From Bacteroidota bacterium (GTDB taxonomy: Bacteria > Bacteroidota > Bacteroidia > Palsa-965): a stretch of DNA of 41,396 bases. Positions 1-8,510 of the stretch are shown here, one piece after another. The notes beneath the pieces are model-generated. The model did no database searches. It saw only the letters and a list, made by a program, of their open reading frames with translations, and was not told the origin of the DNA. How positions within the stretch are numbered: position 1 is the stretch's first letter; every line of letters begins with the position of its first letter. The stretch lies in contig JAAFIA010000041.1 in the NCBI GenBank assembly GCA_013298545.1, forward strand, positions 1 to 41,396, read 5' to 3'. Both the position numbers and the translations under genes were made by a program.

Positions 1-848
1 AAGGATTATACCTTGCGCCCTACCTCGCCCTCATACGCCAATACAGCAAAGCACCCGTTATTCTCCGCGCACACAATGTTGAGTACATGCTCTGGAAACG
101 ACGCACACAAGAACGTACCGGCTTGAAAAAATGGTGGTTTGCATCGCTCACAAAAAAACTACACGCATTCGAGATACATTTTCTGAAACAGGTTGACGGC
201 ATTGCAGCTATTACCGCAGACGATGCCGCATACTTTAAAACACAAACACACGTCCCCGTAGCAGTAATTACTTTCGCGATGCCTATTCCTGAAGTTAAGG
301 CTGTAATTCCTGAAGTTGGAAGTATTTTTCACCTTGGTGCAATGGATTGGCAACCCAATCGCGATGGTGTGCGCTGGCTCGTGCGCGAGGTATGGCCAAT
401 CGTATTAAAAGAAAAACCTGCGGCTAAACTCCATCTCGCTGGACGCTATTTGCAAGTTGATGATCCCGAGTTTAAAGGCAAAAATATTATCCTAGATGGT
501 GAAGTTGACGATGCACATGCCTACATGCAGCAAAAATCCATTCAACTCATTCCCTTACATGCTGGTGGCGGCATGCGTGTCAAACTCATCGAAGGCATGG
601 CCTTACAAAAAGCAATTGTCGCGACAAGCATTGGCGCAGAAGGCGTTTCTGGAAAACACAACCACGAATTTTTAATTGCCGACGATGCCACAACTTTTGC
701 TCAAGCCATTGTTCTACTCCTCAATAATCCCGAACACGCAACGGCTCTCGGAAACAATGCGCGTAAATATGTTCAAGAACAATTTGAACGAAAAAAAATA
801 ACCGAATTTTTACTGCAATTTTATACCCGAATTATCAATCCTTCGTGA
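1..848 (+). CDS. Glycosyltransferase family 4/1-like (GT-B), 5' truncated by window edge
   Basis: The reading frame is open from base 3 to the stop at 846-848, so the gene begins upstream of the window. The ATG at 87 is internal: the codons before it read RAHNVEYM, a typical segment in the N-terminal half of GT-B glycosyltransferases. About 281 residues are visible. The C-terminal half has the donor-sugar domain layout: 'GAMDWQPNRDGVRWLV', then 'MRVKLIEGMALQKAIVAT' and 'GAEGV', the region where GT4 enzymes bind the nucleotide-sugar. The likely role is transfer of a sugar to a growing surface polysaccharide or lipid-linked glycan in the cytoplasm. The next glycosyltransferase begins at GTG 845 and overlaps this stop by 4 bases, so the two are translationally coupled. 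Family assignment is firm; the substrate cannot be read from sequence. Confidence 0.85.
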   Translation, partial: GLYLAPYLALIRQYSKAPVILRAHNVEYMLWKRRTQERTGLKKWWFASLTKKLHAFEIHFLKQVDGIAAITADDAAYFKTQTHVPVAVITFAMPIPEVKAVIPEVGSIFHLGAMDWQPNRDGVRWLVREVWPIVLKEKPAAKLHLAGRYLQVDDPEFKGKNIILDGEVDDAHAYMQQKSIQLIPLHAGGGMRVKLIEGMALQKAIVATSIGAEGVSGKHNHEFLIADDATTFAQAIVLLLNNPEHATALGNNARKYVQEQFERKKITEFLLQFYTRIINPS

Positions 849-2020
849 AACTGCTCGTCATCACCTCTCGTGTTCCTTGGCCGCTCGAAAAAGGCGATAA
901 GCTCCGCATATACCATCAATTGCGCGAGTTGGCAAAAGCGCACGAAATTATTTTGGTTGCCATAAACGACCAAAAATTACACCCCGATGCCGACAAGGAA
1001 TTGCGCAAATTTTGTAGCCAAATTCACTACCTGCATTTTTCTAAAACAACCATTCTCAAAAATTTAATCGGCGCTATTTTCAATCGCCTCCCGTTTCAAG
1101 TGGCTTATTTTTGGAATCCCAAAGCACAAATGATTATCGACGAAATCGTCGAGATGCATAAGCCCGATCGCATCTATTGCCAATTGATTCGTACCACCGA
1201 ATACGTGAAACGGCAACGAGCCATTCCGAAAATTTTAGATTATATGGATACGTTTTCCAAAGGTGTTGAACGACGTATTCCGAAAGTTGCTTTTTGGAAA
1301 CGCCCACTTTTTCGCATCGAATGGAAACGACTTTTGCATTACGAATCCACCATATTCAATCGGTTCGAATCAACGACCATCATCTCCGAGCAAGACCGCA
1401 AACTGCTTCCTGTTTTTGATACCGATGCTGTAACGGTTATTCCAAACGGAGTTGATACCGATTTTTTCTTTCCACAAACCGGTTCAAAAACGCATGACGT
1501 TTTGTTTAACGGCAACATGCAATACCCACCAAACATTGAAAGTGCACAATTTCTTGTGCGCGAAATCATGCCCTTGGTCTGGAAACAAAAACCGCAAGTA
1601 CGCGTTCTACTTTCCGGCGCAGATCCAGCCGCCGAAGTACTCGCTTTAAAATCAGAACGCGTTACCGTTACCGGATGGGTAGAAGATGTACGCACCAGTT
1701 TTGCGGCATCACAGCTTCTTGTTGCGCCCATGCAATCCAGTATTGGTTTGCAAAACAAACTCCTCGAAGCTATGGCTATGGGTATTCCTTGCATTACCTC
1801 AACCATGTCGAACAACGCGCTACAAGCCATTCCCAACGAACAAATTCTGGTAGCCGAAACCGCGCAAGCTTATGCCCATGCCATTTGCCAACTCCTCGAC
1901 GATAAAGCCTTGCAACAAAAACTCATCACCAATGCGCTCGTTTTCGTACGCGAAAAATACAGTTGGTCTGGCGTCTGCGAACAATTAAATCAACTCATTA
2001 TTCATGCACAAACTAAATAA
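845..2020 (+). CDS. Glycosyltransferase, GT-B fold (exopolysaccharide type)
   Basis: A 391 aa GT-B glycosyltransferase starting at GTG 845, inside the stop of the preceding gene (overlap GTGA). The N-terminus 'VPWPLEKGDKLRIYHQL' resembles exopolysaccharide sugar transferases of the PslH/TIGR03087 type, where the enzyme opens with R-x-P-W-P and a GDK-R motif. The central 'VIPNGVDTDFF' is the classic GT4 linker. The C-terminal donor domain contains 'GLQNKLLEAMAMGIPCITS'. It probably adds a sugar to a surface polysaccharide together with the upstream enzyme. The downstream lipoprotein gene overlaps its 3' end by 17 bases, so all three form one operon. The specific donor and acceptor are unknown. 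Confidence 0.87.
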   Translation: MKLLVITSRVPWPLEKGDKLRIYHQLRELAKAHEIILVAINDQKLHPDADKELRKFCSQIHYLHFSKTTILKNLIGAIFNRLPFQVAYFWNPKAQMIIDEIVEMHKPDRIYCQLIRTTEYVKRQRAIPKILDYMDTFSKGVERRIPKVAFWKRPLFRIEWKRLLHYESTIFNRFESTTIISEQDRKLLPVFDTDAVTVIPNGVDTDFFFPQTGSKTHDVLFNGNMQYPPNIESAQFLVREIMPLVWKQKPQVRVLLSGADPAAEVLALKSERVTVTGWVEDVRTSFAASQLLVAPMQSSIGLQNKLLEAMAMGIPCITSTMSNNALQAIPNEQILVAETAQAYAHAICQLLDDKALQQKLITNALVFVREKYSWSGVCEQLNQLIIHAQTK

Positions 2021-2789
2021 TAACCGCGCGTATTGTTTATTCCTTTTGCTTTTTGTTGCCTGTAATTCGCCGCAACCGTCGTTGAATATCAAGCAATTCA
2101 ACAACGTTGTGCAAGTTGCTTCGCAATCCTTGGTAAAAACAGATACCAGCCGAGTGAACGGAAATACATACACACGTTTTTCCTTATCATCATTCAAACC
2201 CGAACTTCGCAGCACACGACCTTCGCCCTCAGACACCAACCTTGTTTTTTCAATTGCCTGTGCGTTTACGCGATTAGATAACAATGCCATTGATGGAATT
2301 TTTATGCAACGCGGAAAACTTGTTCAGGCGCAACTCAATACAACTCTTGGCGGGTTGCTCATGCTTTATCCTCAAACCAAAACAACAGCAGCACACATCG
2401 AAATCAGGAAACGCGAAGACCATGAATTTGATACCAAGGAGTCTGTCAAGCATTTTATAGCGGATTCTGTTTCCTGCTGCCAACAAATCCAACTGATTCG
2501 CGATGGTTTACCATTGCGTTTTGGTAAAGACAAAGCCCTGTTTCAACGGCGGGCATTGGTCATTTTTGCTAATGGTAAAACAGAAGTCATTGAATCGCAA
2601 AATGCAATCTTACTACAAACATTTGCCGATGATTTAGCTACACTTGGCGTAAAAAATGCGCTTTACACCGATATGGGCGGCTGGGATGAGGGTTGGTATA
2701 AGCCAAACAAGAGCACCGATATTGCGATCATTGGACAGATGCGAAGCCACACCAACCGACAAAGCAACTGGCTTGTTTTTACCCAATAA
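2004..2789 (+). CDS. Phosphodiester glycosidase (NAGPA)-like lipoprotein
   Basis: A 261 aa protein with a lipoprotein signal: a hydrophobic stretch ending LLLLFVAC, with the lipobox Cys at about residue 20. The C-terminal half matches the pattern of NAGPA/DUF2233 phosphodiester glycosidases: 'RRALVIFANGKTEVIE', then 'FADDLATLGVKNALYTDMGG', where the family normally has an 'A-x-x-L-D-G-G' ending. The middle 'IDGIFMQRGKLV' resembles the 'P-x-G-L-x-I-x-x-G' segment. These enzymes cleave sugar-phosphodiester bonds, and here it would sit in the outer membrane or periplasm. It overlaps the upstream glycosyltransferase by 17 bases, which suggests a role in glycan trimming or recycling. The TDMGG in place of LDGG is a divergence, so activity is uncertain. 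Confidence 0.6.
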   Translation: MHKLNNNRAYCLFLLLFVACNSPQPSLNIKQFNNVVQVASQSLVKTDTSRVNGNTYTRFSLSSFKPELRSTRPSPSDTNLVFSIACAFTRLDNNAIDGIFMQRGKLVQAQLNTTLGGLLMLYPQTKTTAAHIEIRKREDHEFDTKESVKHFIADSVSCCQQIQLIRDGLPLRFGKDKALFQRRALVIFANGKTEVIESQNAILLQTFADDLATLGVKNALYTDMGGWDEGWYKPNKSTDIAIIGQMRSHTNRQSNWLVFTQ

Positions 2790-2882
2790 ACGCTTCTGTT
2801 CATCTGAGAATCGGTGAACATGAGCTAAAAAAATCAACTTCCTTAGTTTGTATCTTCGACGCATACCAGACCAAAAAAACTG

Positions 2883-3239
2883 ATGCGTTTACTGCTACTC
2901 TTGCTTGCCGTATGTGCCCTCCCGCTTACCGCAATGCAAAACGTAAAATCTTACGTTATTCTTAATCCAGATGTTGTTGCTGATGTGCGACCATACGAAG
3001 CTGCACTCGACGCAGCGAACATGGATAAATACCGCTATTTCGATAAACGCAACACCATCCGCTTCGAAAACGGATTGCTCGTTGAATTGTTCTCCGCTCA
3101 CGAAATGGGTATTCTTGGACTTCCTGTAAAAACAGAACGCGTTCGTACCACCGAACCGGAGTTTGATACAGGTTCCATTTTTCACCTTACTCCTGATGGT
3201 GTTTTAGTAGAAGTGATGACCAAAACAAAAATCAAATAA
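2883..3239 (+). CDS. Small secreted protein of unknown function
   Basis: A 118 aa protein with a clear signal peptide: MR followed by a Leu-rich core and a likely cleavage site after about residue 17 (LPLTA). The mature part is about 100 residues, polar, and shows no family I recognise. It contains 'YRYFDKRNTIRFENGLLVELFSA', which is cut here into short motifs: YFDKRNTI and ENGLLVELF. The gene starts 93 bases after the lipoprotein gene and stops 8 bases before the giant adhesin gene, so it may be co-transcribed with the adhesin and act as an accessory periplasmic factor. That role is inferred from position only. Confidence 0.6.
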   Translation: MRLLLLLLAVCALPLTAMQNVKSYVILNPDVVADVRPYEAALDAANMDKYRYFDKRNTIRFENGLLVELFSAHEMGILGLPVKTERVRTTEPEFDTGSIFHLTPDGVLVEVMTKTKIK

Positions 3240-3247
3240 AGCAGCTC

Positions 3248-6200
3248 ATGAATACAAAATTCTCCCAAATTTTGCTCGCTGCCTTTATGCTGATTGGAAT
3301 AGGTAGCTACGCTCAAGTCGCCAACGACGATTGTTTTGGCGCACAACCACTCGGAACACTTGGAACGCCTGCGCCCTGCCCTAGCGGATTAGGAGCAGTT
3401 ATGACGGTAAACAACTTGACCAATGTCAATTCCGTTACCGAAATGCCCTACACAACACTCATCAATTGCCAGCCATCAAACAACACACCGATGGCTTCTC
3501 CGGCAACAGATGTTTGGTACTCAGTCGTAGTAACGGGAAACGAACTTGTCATAAACATCAATGGCAATATCGCACAACCCAACATCGCTGTTTATCAAGG
3601 CAATTGCAATGGGCTTGTTGGCCGAGGGTGCGCCATTGGCGCTGCCGGAAGTCTTTCTGCCTCCTTTGACCAAATGGTTCCTGGCAACACTTATTACATT
3701 CAAGTGAGTGGCGGAAGCCCTGCCGATCAAGGAACGTTCAACATGACCTTGCAAAACAACAACAGTTGCAACGATTGTTTACTTGCTTCAAATCTTACCG
3801 TCAACCCACTTCCGTTAAATGGAACCTATCAAGGCGGAACAACGGTAACGTTTTGCTACACCATTACACAATGGGATCAGCAAAACACAAATTGGTTGCA
3901 TGCAGTTATTCCAACTTTTGGAAATGGCTGGGACATGACCACACTCACCAACCTTGTGCCCGCCAATACCTGCGATGCTGGCCCTGGCGTATGGCAATGG
4001 TTTAATAACGTCAACACACCCAATGGAAATGGAATCATGTCTGGTTTCTTCTTTGATGGCGATATGGTGCAAGGTGGTCCAAATGGAAATCCGGTTGATA
4101 ATTTTGGCGACAATTGCAACGGCAATGTAAACTGGACCTTCTGCTGGACAATCACGGCGAAGAATTGCCCTCCGGGACAAAACGGCGACGATCTTGGCGT
4201 TACGGTTGACACGTATGGCGATGGCGAAACTGGAAACTGGACCAATGTTGCTTGTGTGGGTGATCCTGTTTTTCAATTCAATTCACAACTCGCTTGTTGT
4301 GCACCACCTCAAATCGTTACGCAGAACGTTTTATGCAATGGCGCAAATACAGGTTCTGCAACAGCAACTGCCGTTGGCACAGGTCCATTTGATTATGTTT
4401 GGACAAATGCTAATAATGTCGTTATTCAAACAAGCAACAATGTTGCAGGAGCAAACACCATCAACAACCTTACTGCGGGTTCTTATACCGTATCTATTAC
4501 CGATCAAAACAACGGATGTGTAACCAATACCGCCGTTGTCATTACAGAACCAACTGCCTTGCAAACACTCATTGGTTCAACACCAGAAAGTTGCAACCAA
4601 GCCAATGGAACAGCTACAGTTACACCGCAAGGCGGTGTTGGTCCGTATGATTTTATTTGGACAGATGCGAACAATGTTGTCATTCAAACAGCCAACAATG
4701 TCAATGGCGCCAATACTGCTAGTGGTCTTGTCGCTGGAACATACAACATTGCGATTACTGATGCGAATGGATGCAGCACAACGGTCTCTATTGTGGTGCA
4801 AGGTGCCAATGGCAATATTCAAGCCGCTTCTGTTTCGGTTGATGCCAGTTGCTTTGGCTTGTGCGATGGTTCTGCAACTGTTACTCCTGCCGGCGGAACT
4901 GGTCCATACGACTTCTCGTGGGTTGATGCAGCCAATGTTGTTGTTGCCACCGCAACTAATGTGAATACACATACCGCAAATTCCTTGTGTGCGGGTTCTT
5001 ATACCGTAACCATCACGGATGCGAATAATTGTACGGCAACAATAAATGTGATTGTTAACGAGCCTCCTGCTGTTACGGCTCAAGCAAGCGCTGCTCCTGC
5101 AACGATTTGCATTGGTCAATCGACAACCATTACCGCAACACCCGGCGGTGGAATTGGAAGTGGTTATACCTACAACTGGACACCTGCGGGTACGGGCACT
5201 AACCAATCCGAAACGGTTAGTCCTACTACGACAACAGTTTACACGGTTGTTGTGCGCGATGGCAATGGATGCCAATCGGCTCCTGCATCTGTTACGGTTA
5301 CTGTTTATCCACCACTCAATATCGCCTTAGCGGCAAATCCTACAACAATCTGTGCCGGACAAAACGTAACCCTTACCGCAAATGGTGGTGGTGGAAATGG
5401 CGGTCCTTACACGTATTCGTGGCAACCAAACGCCAATGCTGGAAACGTATCGCAAACGGTTGTTACACCTACTGTAACCACAACTTATACTGTAACGGTT
5501 GACGATGGTTGTACCATTCCAACTGCAACTGCAGTAATTACGGTAACTGTAAATCCAATACCAACGGTTTCTTTCACCGGAAATCCGCTGACGGGTTGCG
5601 CGCCTCTTGATGTTGCATTTGTCAATACTTCTTCTGCTGCAAACAACCCAACCTGTTTATGGGATTTTGGCGATGGCAACCAATCCAACAACTGCAATCC
5701 GAATCATGTTTATACAACTGCCGGATGCTATGATGTGTTACTGACTTATACCGATGATAATGGGTGTACCAATTCGGCCTTGCAGCAAAATTACATTTGC
5801 GTCAATCCCAATGCTGTTGCCGATTTCAGTGCTGTTCCACAACCTACGAGCATTTTCAATCCAATTGTGTTCTTCACCGATTTATCGACTGGCGGACCAA
5901 CGAGCTGGAGCTGGACGTTCCAACAGTTAGGCTCATCAACCGATCAAAATCCAACGTATGAATTTCCGGATGAAGTGGCCGGATGTTATGACGTTACACT
6001 CTTGGTCAACAACCAATACAATTGTCCTGATGACACCACCAAAGAAGTGTGTATTGATCCTGAATTTGTGGTTTACTTTCCCAATGCCATTACGCCCAAT
6101 GGCGATGGTAACAACGAAACATTTTTTGGAACGGGCATTGGTATTGCCCAATACGAGATTTGGATTTTCGATCGTTGGGGCAATATGATTTTTTATAGCG

Positions 6201-6343
6201 ATGACATCACCAAAGGTTGGGACGGAACGGTGCAAGGCACAAACCGACTTTGCCAAGAAGATGTCTATATCTGGAAAGCCAAAATCACCGATGTCTTTGA
6301 TAAAAAACATGATTACATTGGTCATGTAAGCGTTGTCCGATAA
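3248..6343 (+). CDS. Giant secreted adhesin with SprB-like, Ig-like and PKD repeats and a type B T9SS sorting domain
   Basis: A 1031 aa protein. Signal peptide at residues 1-22, ending GSYAQ. Residues about 25-170 form a pre-peptidase-like beta domain (ATDVWYSV, GNTYYIQVSGG). From about 350 to 610 there are three SprB-type repeats, recognisable by GPFDYVWTNANN, GPYDFIWTDANN and GPYDFSWVDAAN, each followed by AGSYTVSITD-like endings. Two Ig-like repeats with TTTVYTV follow, then two PKD-like domains (CLWDFGDGNQ; SWSWTFQQ). The last 94 residues, from PEFVVYFPNAITPNGDGNNE, are the 'gliding motility-associated C-terminal domain' used as a type B T9SS signal. It is likely exported across the outer membrane by T9SS and displayed or shed as an adhesin. 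A strong terminator follows. Confidence 0.92.
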   Translation: MNTKFSQILLAAFMLIGIGSYAQVANDDCFGAQPLGTLGTPAPCPSGLGAVMTVNNLTNVNSVTEMPYTTLINCQPSNNTPMASPATDVWYSVVVTGNELVININGNIAQPNIAVYQGNCNGLVGRGCAIGAAGSLSASFDQMVPGNTYYIQVSGGSPADQGTFNMTLQNNNSCNDCLLASNLTVNPLPLNGTYQGGTTVTFCYTITQWDQQNTNWLHAVIPTFGNGWDMTTLTNLVPANTCDAGPGVWQWFNNVNTPNGNGIMSGFFFDGDMVQGGPNGNPVDNFGDNCNGNVNWTFCWTITAKNCPPGQNGDDLGVTVDTYGDGETGNWTNVACVGDPVFQFNSQLACCAPPQIVTQNVLCNGANTGSATATAVGTGPFDYVWTNANNVVIQTSNNVAGANTINNLTAGSYTVSITDQNNGCVTNTAVVITEPTALQTLIGSTPESCNQANGTATVTPQGGVGPYDFIWTDANNVVIQTANNVNGANTASGLVAGTYNIAITDANGCSTTVSIVVQGANGNIQAASVSVDASCFGLCDGSATVTPAGGTGPYDFSWVDAANVVVATATNVNTHTANSLCAGSYTVTITDANNCTATINVIVNEPPAVTAQASAAPATICIGQSTTITATPGGGIGSGYTYNWTPAGTGTNQSETVSPTTTTVYTVVVRDGNGCQSAPASVTVTVYPPLNIALAANPTTICAGQNVTLTANGGGGNGGPYTYSWQPNANAGNVSQTVVTPTVTTTYTVTVDDGCTIPTATAVITVTVNPIPTVSFTGNPLTGCAPLDVAFVNTSSAANNPTCLWDFGDGNQSNNCNPNHVYTTAGCYDVLLTYTDDNGCTNSALQQNYICVNPNAVADFSAVPQPTSIFNPIVFFTDLSTGGPTSWSWTFQQLGSSTDQNPTYEFPDEVAGCYDVTLLVNNQYNCPDDTTKEVCIDPEFVVYFPNAITPNGDGNNETFFGTGIGIAQYEIWIFDRWGNMIFYSDDITKGWDGTVQGTNRLCQEDVYIWKAKITDVFDKKHDYIGHVSVVR

Positions 6344-6361
6344 GTCTTTTTGTAGAATTTT

Positions 6362-6401
6362 AAAAAACAGGCCGTCGCTTTTCCCGACGGCCTGTTTTTT
6401 T
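6362..6401. terminator. Rho-independent terminator after the adhesin gene
   Basis: A perfect hairpin with stem ACAGGCCGTCG / CGACGGCCTGT around a short loop. It is flanked by A-run and T-run tails, so it can terminate on either strand. It ends the adhesin transcript 18 bases after its stop. Confidence 0.93.
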
Positions 6402-6434
6402 CACCAATTTTGTAGTTCAAGAAGCATCAACTTT

Positions 6435-6941
6435 ATGGAGAATCAAACCTTAGTGCTGAACGCCAAACAAATTGAGCAACGATTGCATCGGTTGGCTTGG
6501 CAAGTATATGAAGCGTGTAATGATGAACAAGAAATTATTCTCGCAGGAATTGCTCAAAACGGTATGTTTCTCGCGCGTCGTATTCAGCAATTGGTGGAAT
6601 CCATTTCTCCGTTAACGATTAAACTTGTGGAATTGAAATTCGACAAAGACAATCCTTTGCAGACATCGCCAGTATTGCATTTAACAGCAGAAGAATTGAA
6701 CGACAAAACGGTGATTGTGATTGACGATGTTTCCAATTCAGGCCGCACATTGATGTATGGCGTAAAACCTTTTTTAGAATTTCCAATCCGCAGTATTCTC
6801 ACATTGGTATTGGTCGATCGCGACCACAACCGCTATCCTGTGAAGACAAATTTTGTTGGCCTATCACTTGCAACAACAATGCTCGAACATATTCGCGTGG
6901 AATTTTCGGAGCAAGGCGAACACGCGGTTTATTTGGATTGA
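6435..6941 (+). CDS. PyrR-like phosphoribosyltransferase family protein
   Basis: A 168 aa type I phosphoribosyltransferase. The start chosen is ATG 6435 (MENQTLVLN); the open frame extends upstream to 6333, but that part would overlap the adhesin stop and the terminator. The PRPP-binding loop is clear at residues 93-108 (VIVIDDVSNSGRTLMYG), with two acidic residues before the P-loop. An early 'IILAGIAQNGMFLARRI' matches the PyrR-type fold. The family includes uracil phosphoribosyltransferase/pyrimidine regulators and purine salvage enzymes; this one lacks a clear RNA-binding signature I can read, so a regulatory role is not claimed. It stands alone. Its promoter must lie in the 33 bases between terminator and start, or transcription reads through. 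Confidence 0.8.
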   Translation: MENQTLVLNAKQIEQRLHRLAWQVYEACNDEQEIILAGIAQNGMFLARRIQQLVESISPLTIKLVELKFDKDNPLQTSPVLHLTAEELNDKTVIVIDDVSNSGRTLMYGVKPFLEFPIRSILTLVLVDRDHNRYPVKTNFVGLSLATTMLEHIRVEFSEQGEHAVYLD

Positions 6942-7067
6942 TAAAGTAAGCAAATTAGAACTAGTTTATTTTTTTTGTATCATTGCAGCGATTTTAGATC
7001 GTTTTTTTTAGTGTTTTTAGGCTTATAGAGATAGCGTTTATTAAGAATTTATTTTTTAAAGTATTTT

Positions 7068-7412
7068 ATGCGTTACGAAGATTTAGACAATTGCATCGTT
7101 GCAGATGAAGATTGTATTGATATTGAATTTGTTCGTCAATACATGCAGCAAACAGATTTTAATTTAGTCCCGACACAAGAAAAGTTATCTTTTCCAATGT
7201 TGAAAAGGTATTATTTACTGTTGCGAAACGGACATTTACCAAAAGCGATCCATGTTGCAGAATCAGCTATTGTTGATGGTCATCATCGATATATTTCTGG
7301 ACATCTGTTTGGAAAATGTCCAGAAAAAGTTCCTTCCATCCGCCCAAAGGCAAACCGTATTAGAGTATGGGCCAATGTGGTTATAGACGAGGAAGATTAT
7401 GGGGAAAAATGA
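7068..7412 (+). CDS. Small ParB-like domain protein
   Basis: A 114 aa protein. The motif AIVDGHHRYISGHLFG (about residues 66-81) matches the ParB/sulfiredoxin-fold signature 'V-x-D-G-x-H-R-x-x-A', the active or nucleotide-binding loop of this superfamily. The preceding 'FPMLKRYYLLLRNGHLPKAI' fits the usual helix before that loop. There is no DNA-binding C-terminal domain as in chromosomal ParB, so this is a stand-alone catalytic-type domain, as found in toxins, nucleases and accessory elements. The gene is AT-rich relative to its neighbours and lies 42 bases before a HAD-family gene, with which it probably forms an operon. The precise activity is unknown. Confidence 0.6.
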   Translation: MRYEDLDNCIVADEDCIDIEFVRQYMQQTDFNLVPTQEKLSFPMLKRYYLLLRNGHLPKAIHVAESAIVDGHHRYISGHLFGKCPEKVPSIRPKANRIRVWANVVIDEEDYGEK

Positions 7413-7454
7413 GAAAGGCTTGGAAAACCAAGAGGAAAGACATAAATTTGTGGT

Positions 7455-7913
7455 ATGTTGATTTTATTGGATATAGATGGTGTTATGGTAACCACTCCTC
7501 CGTGGAAGAACATTGAAAATCTCGACGACGAATTTTCGATGTTCAATAACCGTGCGTCTTCAAATCTTCAACACATTCTTTCAGAAACATCAGCATCTAT
7601 TGTTCTCACCACATCGCACAAATCAAGATTTAATAGCGATGAATGGATGCGTATCTTCCATCGTAGAGGAATTAGCCCCAAAGCAATCCGAACGCTCACC
7701 GAAAACAAGCAACATTTGAGCCGTAAAGAAGAGATTCTGAAATGGCGAGCAAGTTCATCAGAAACAGATTTTGTCATCATAGACGATGATAAATCCTTAA
7801 ACGATCTTCCACCAGAAATCAAGAAAAGATGTGTCATTACATCCAACCTGATTGGGCTAAACGAAGAAGCTACTAATGCCGCATTAGCCATTCTCCAAAA
7901 CAAAAAAACCTGA
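7455..7913 (+). CDS. HAD-superfamily phosphatase-like protein (HAD of the 'Swiss Army Knife RNA repair' type)
   Basis: A 152 aa compact HAD protein. The catalytic loop LLDIDGVM (residues 4-11) supplies the nucleophile Asp6 and acid/base Asp8. Motif II is the TTS at about 52-54, a conserved Lys falls in the NKQHLSRKEEIL segment, and the acidic motif VIIDDD lies at 108-112. The short, capless form and the DIDGV...TTSHK spacing resemble the HAD domains associated with RNA-repair and conflict systems, though a general phosphatase is possible. It is paired with the upstream ParB-like gene and closed by a terminator, so the two form a small cassette. Its substrate is not known. Confidence 0.7.
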   Translation: MLILLDIDGVMVTTPPWKNIENLDDEFSMFNNRASSNLQHILSETSASIVLTTSHKSRFNSDEWMRIFHRRGISPKAIRTLTENKQHLSRKEEILKWRASSSETDFVIIDDDKSLNDLPPEIKKRCVITSNLIGLNEEATNAALAILQNKKT

Positions 7914-7936
7914 ACAAAACGTTCAGGTTTTTTTGT
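7903..7936. terminator. Terminator shared by the HAD gene and the converging aroK
   Basis: Hairpin CCTGAAC aaaa GTTCAGG with A/T tails on both sides, immediately at the HAD stop and 17 bases beyond the stop of the convergent shikimate kinase gene. It can serve both strands. Confidence 0.85.
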
Positions 7937-7952
7937 TTGATGTGTAAGCACC

Positions 7953-8501
7953 TTATGCTTCCGAAGCGGTTTCTGTTTCGGTGCGTGTTTCCTTCATTTC
8001 GTAAAGACGGATAAATTCTGCGAGATCTTTTGCACGCAAATCTTTTCCTTTTACTTTATAGTGCGCGCGCAGGTAATCAGGCTCGCGTGTTTGAAGCAAT
8101 TCGTGAATCCATGTCCACAACTCGGTACCTGTTTTTCCTTTTAAAAGAGGGCGGTTTCCGGCATCGGCTGTTAGGCGCTCGTAAATACCATCGGTGCTAA
8201 GTTTAAGATACACCGTAACACCAACTTCATTCATTTTGTCCATGTTGTCGGAGAAGCACGCAGTGCCGCCGCCGCAAGCCATGACGTAATTGTCTTGTTC
8301 GAGCGATTCGTTGAGCACTTGCTTTTCGAGATCGCGAAAATGAGCTTCGCCATCGGTTGCAAAAATTGCAGCAACATCCTTTCCAAATCGCGATTCAATC
8401 TCGCGATCCAAGTCAATAAAATCTAGCCCCAAGTCTGCGGCGAGTTGTTTGCCGAGCATGCTTTTTCCGCTGCCCATAAATCCGATGAGAAAAATTCGCA
8501 T
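7953..8501 (-). CDS. aroK: Shikimate kinase
   Basis: A 182 aa shikimate kinase, which phosphorylates shikimate at the 3-hydroxyl with ATP in the pathway to chorismate and aromatic amino acids; cytoplasmic. The P-loop is GFMGSGKS at residues 7-14. Shikimate contacts are visible: the Asp of DLDRE (32), Arg56 in HFRDLE, and the glycine triplet ACGGGTA at 77-79. The lid arginine is in NRPLL (117), and the later arginine in TREPDY (139). Length is slightly above the usual 165-175 because of a Glu/Thr-rich tail (ETRTETETASEA). It lies 9 bases downstream of an unknown gene in the same direction, so they form an operon. Confidence 0.95.
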   Translation of the reverse strand: MRIFLIGFMGSGKSMLGKQLAADLGLDFIDLDREIESRFGKDVAAIFATDGEAHFRDLEKQVLNESLEQDNYVMACGGGTACFSDNMDKMNEVGVTVYLKLSTDGIYERLTADAGNRPLLKGKTGTELWTWIHELLQTREPDYLRAHYKVKGKDLRAKDLAEFIRLYEMKETRTETETASEA

Positions 8502-8510
8502 ATGTTTAGT

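Noticed and set aside
87-848. ATG at 87 as the start of the first glycosyltransferase
   Set aside because: The frame is open to base 3 and the upstream codons encode the conserved AHNVEY segment, so the gene begins outside the window.
2797-2820. Inverted repeat TGTTCA...TGAACA after the lipoprotein gene as a terminator
   Set aside because: The stem is only 6 bases with a 12-base loop, AT-rich, and has no T-run, so it is not a convincing terminator.
7399-7461. 20-codon open frame between the ParB-like and HAD genes as a gene
   Set aside because: It is too short and overlaps both genes; it could only serve translational coupling, so it is mentioned under the pair and not annotated.
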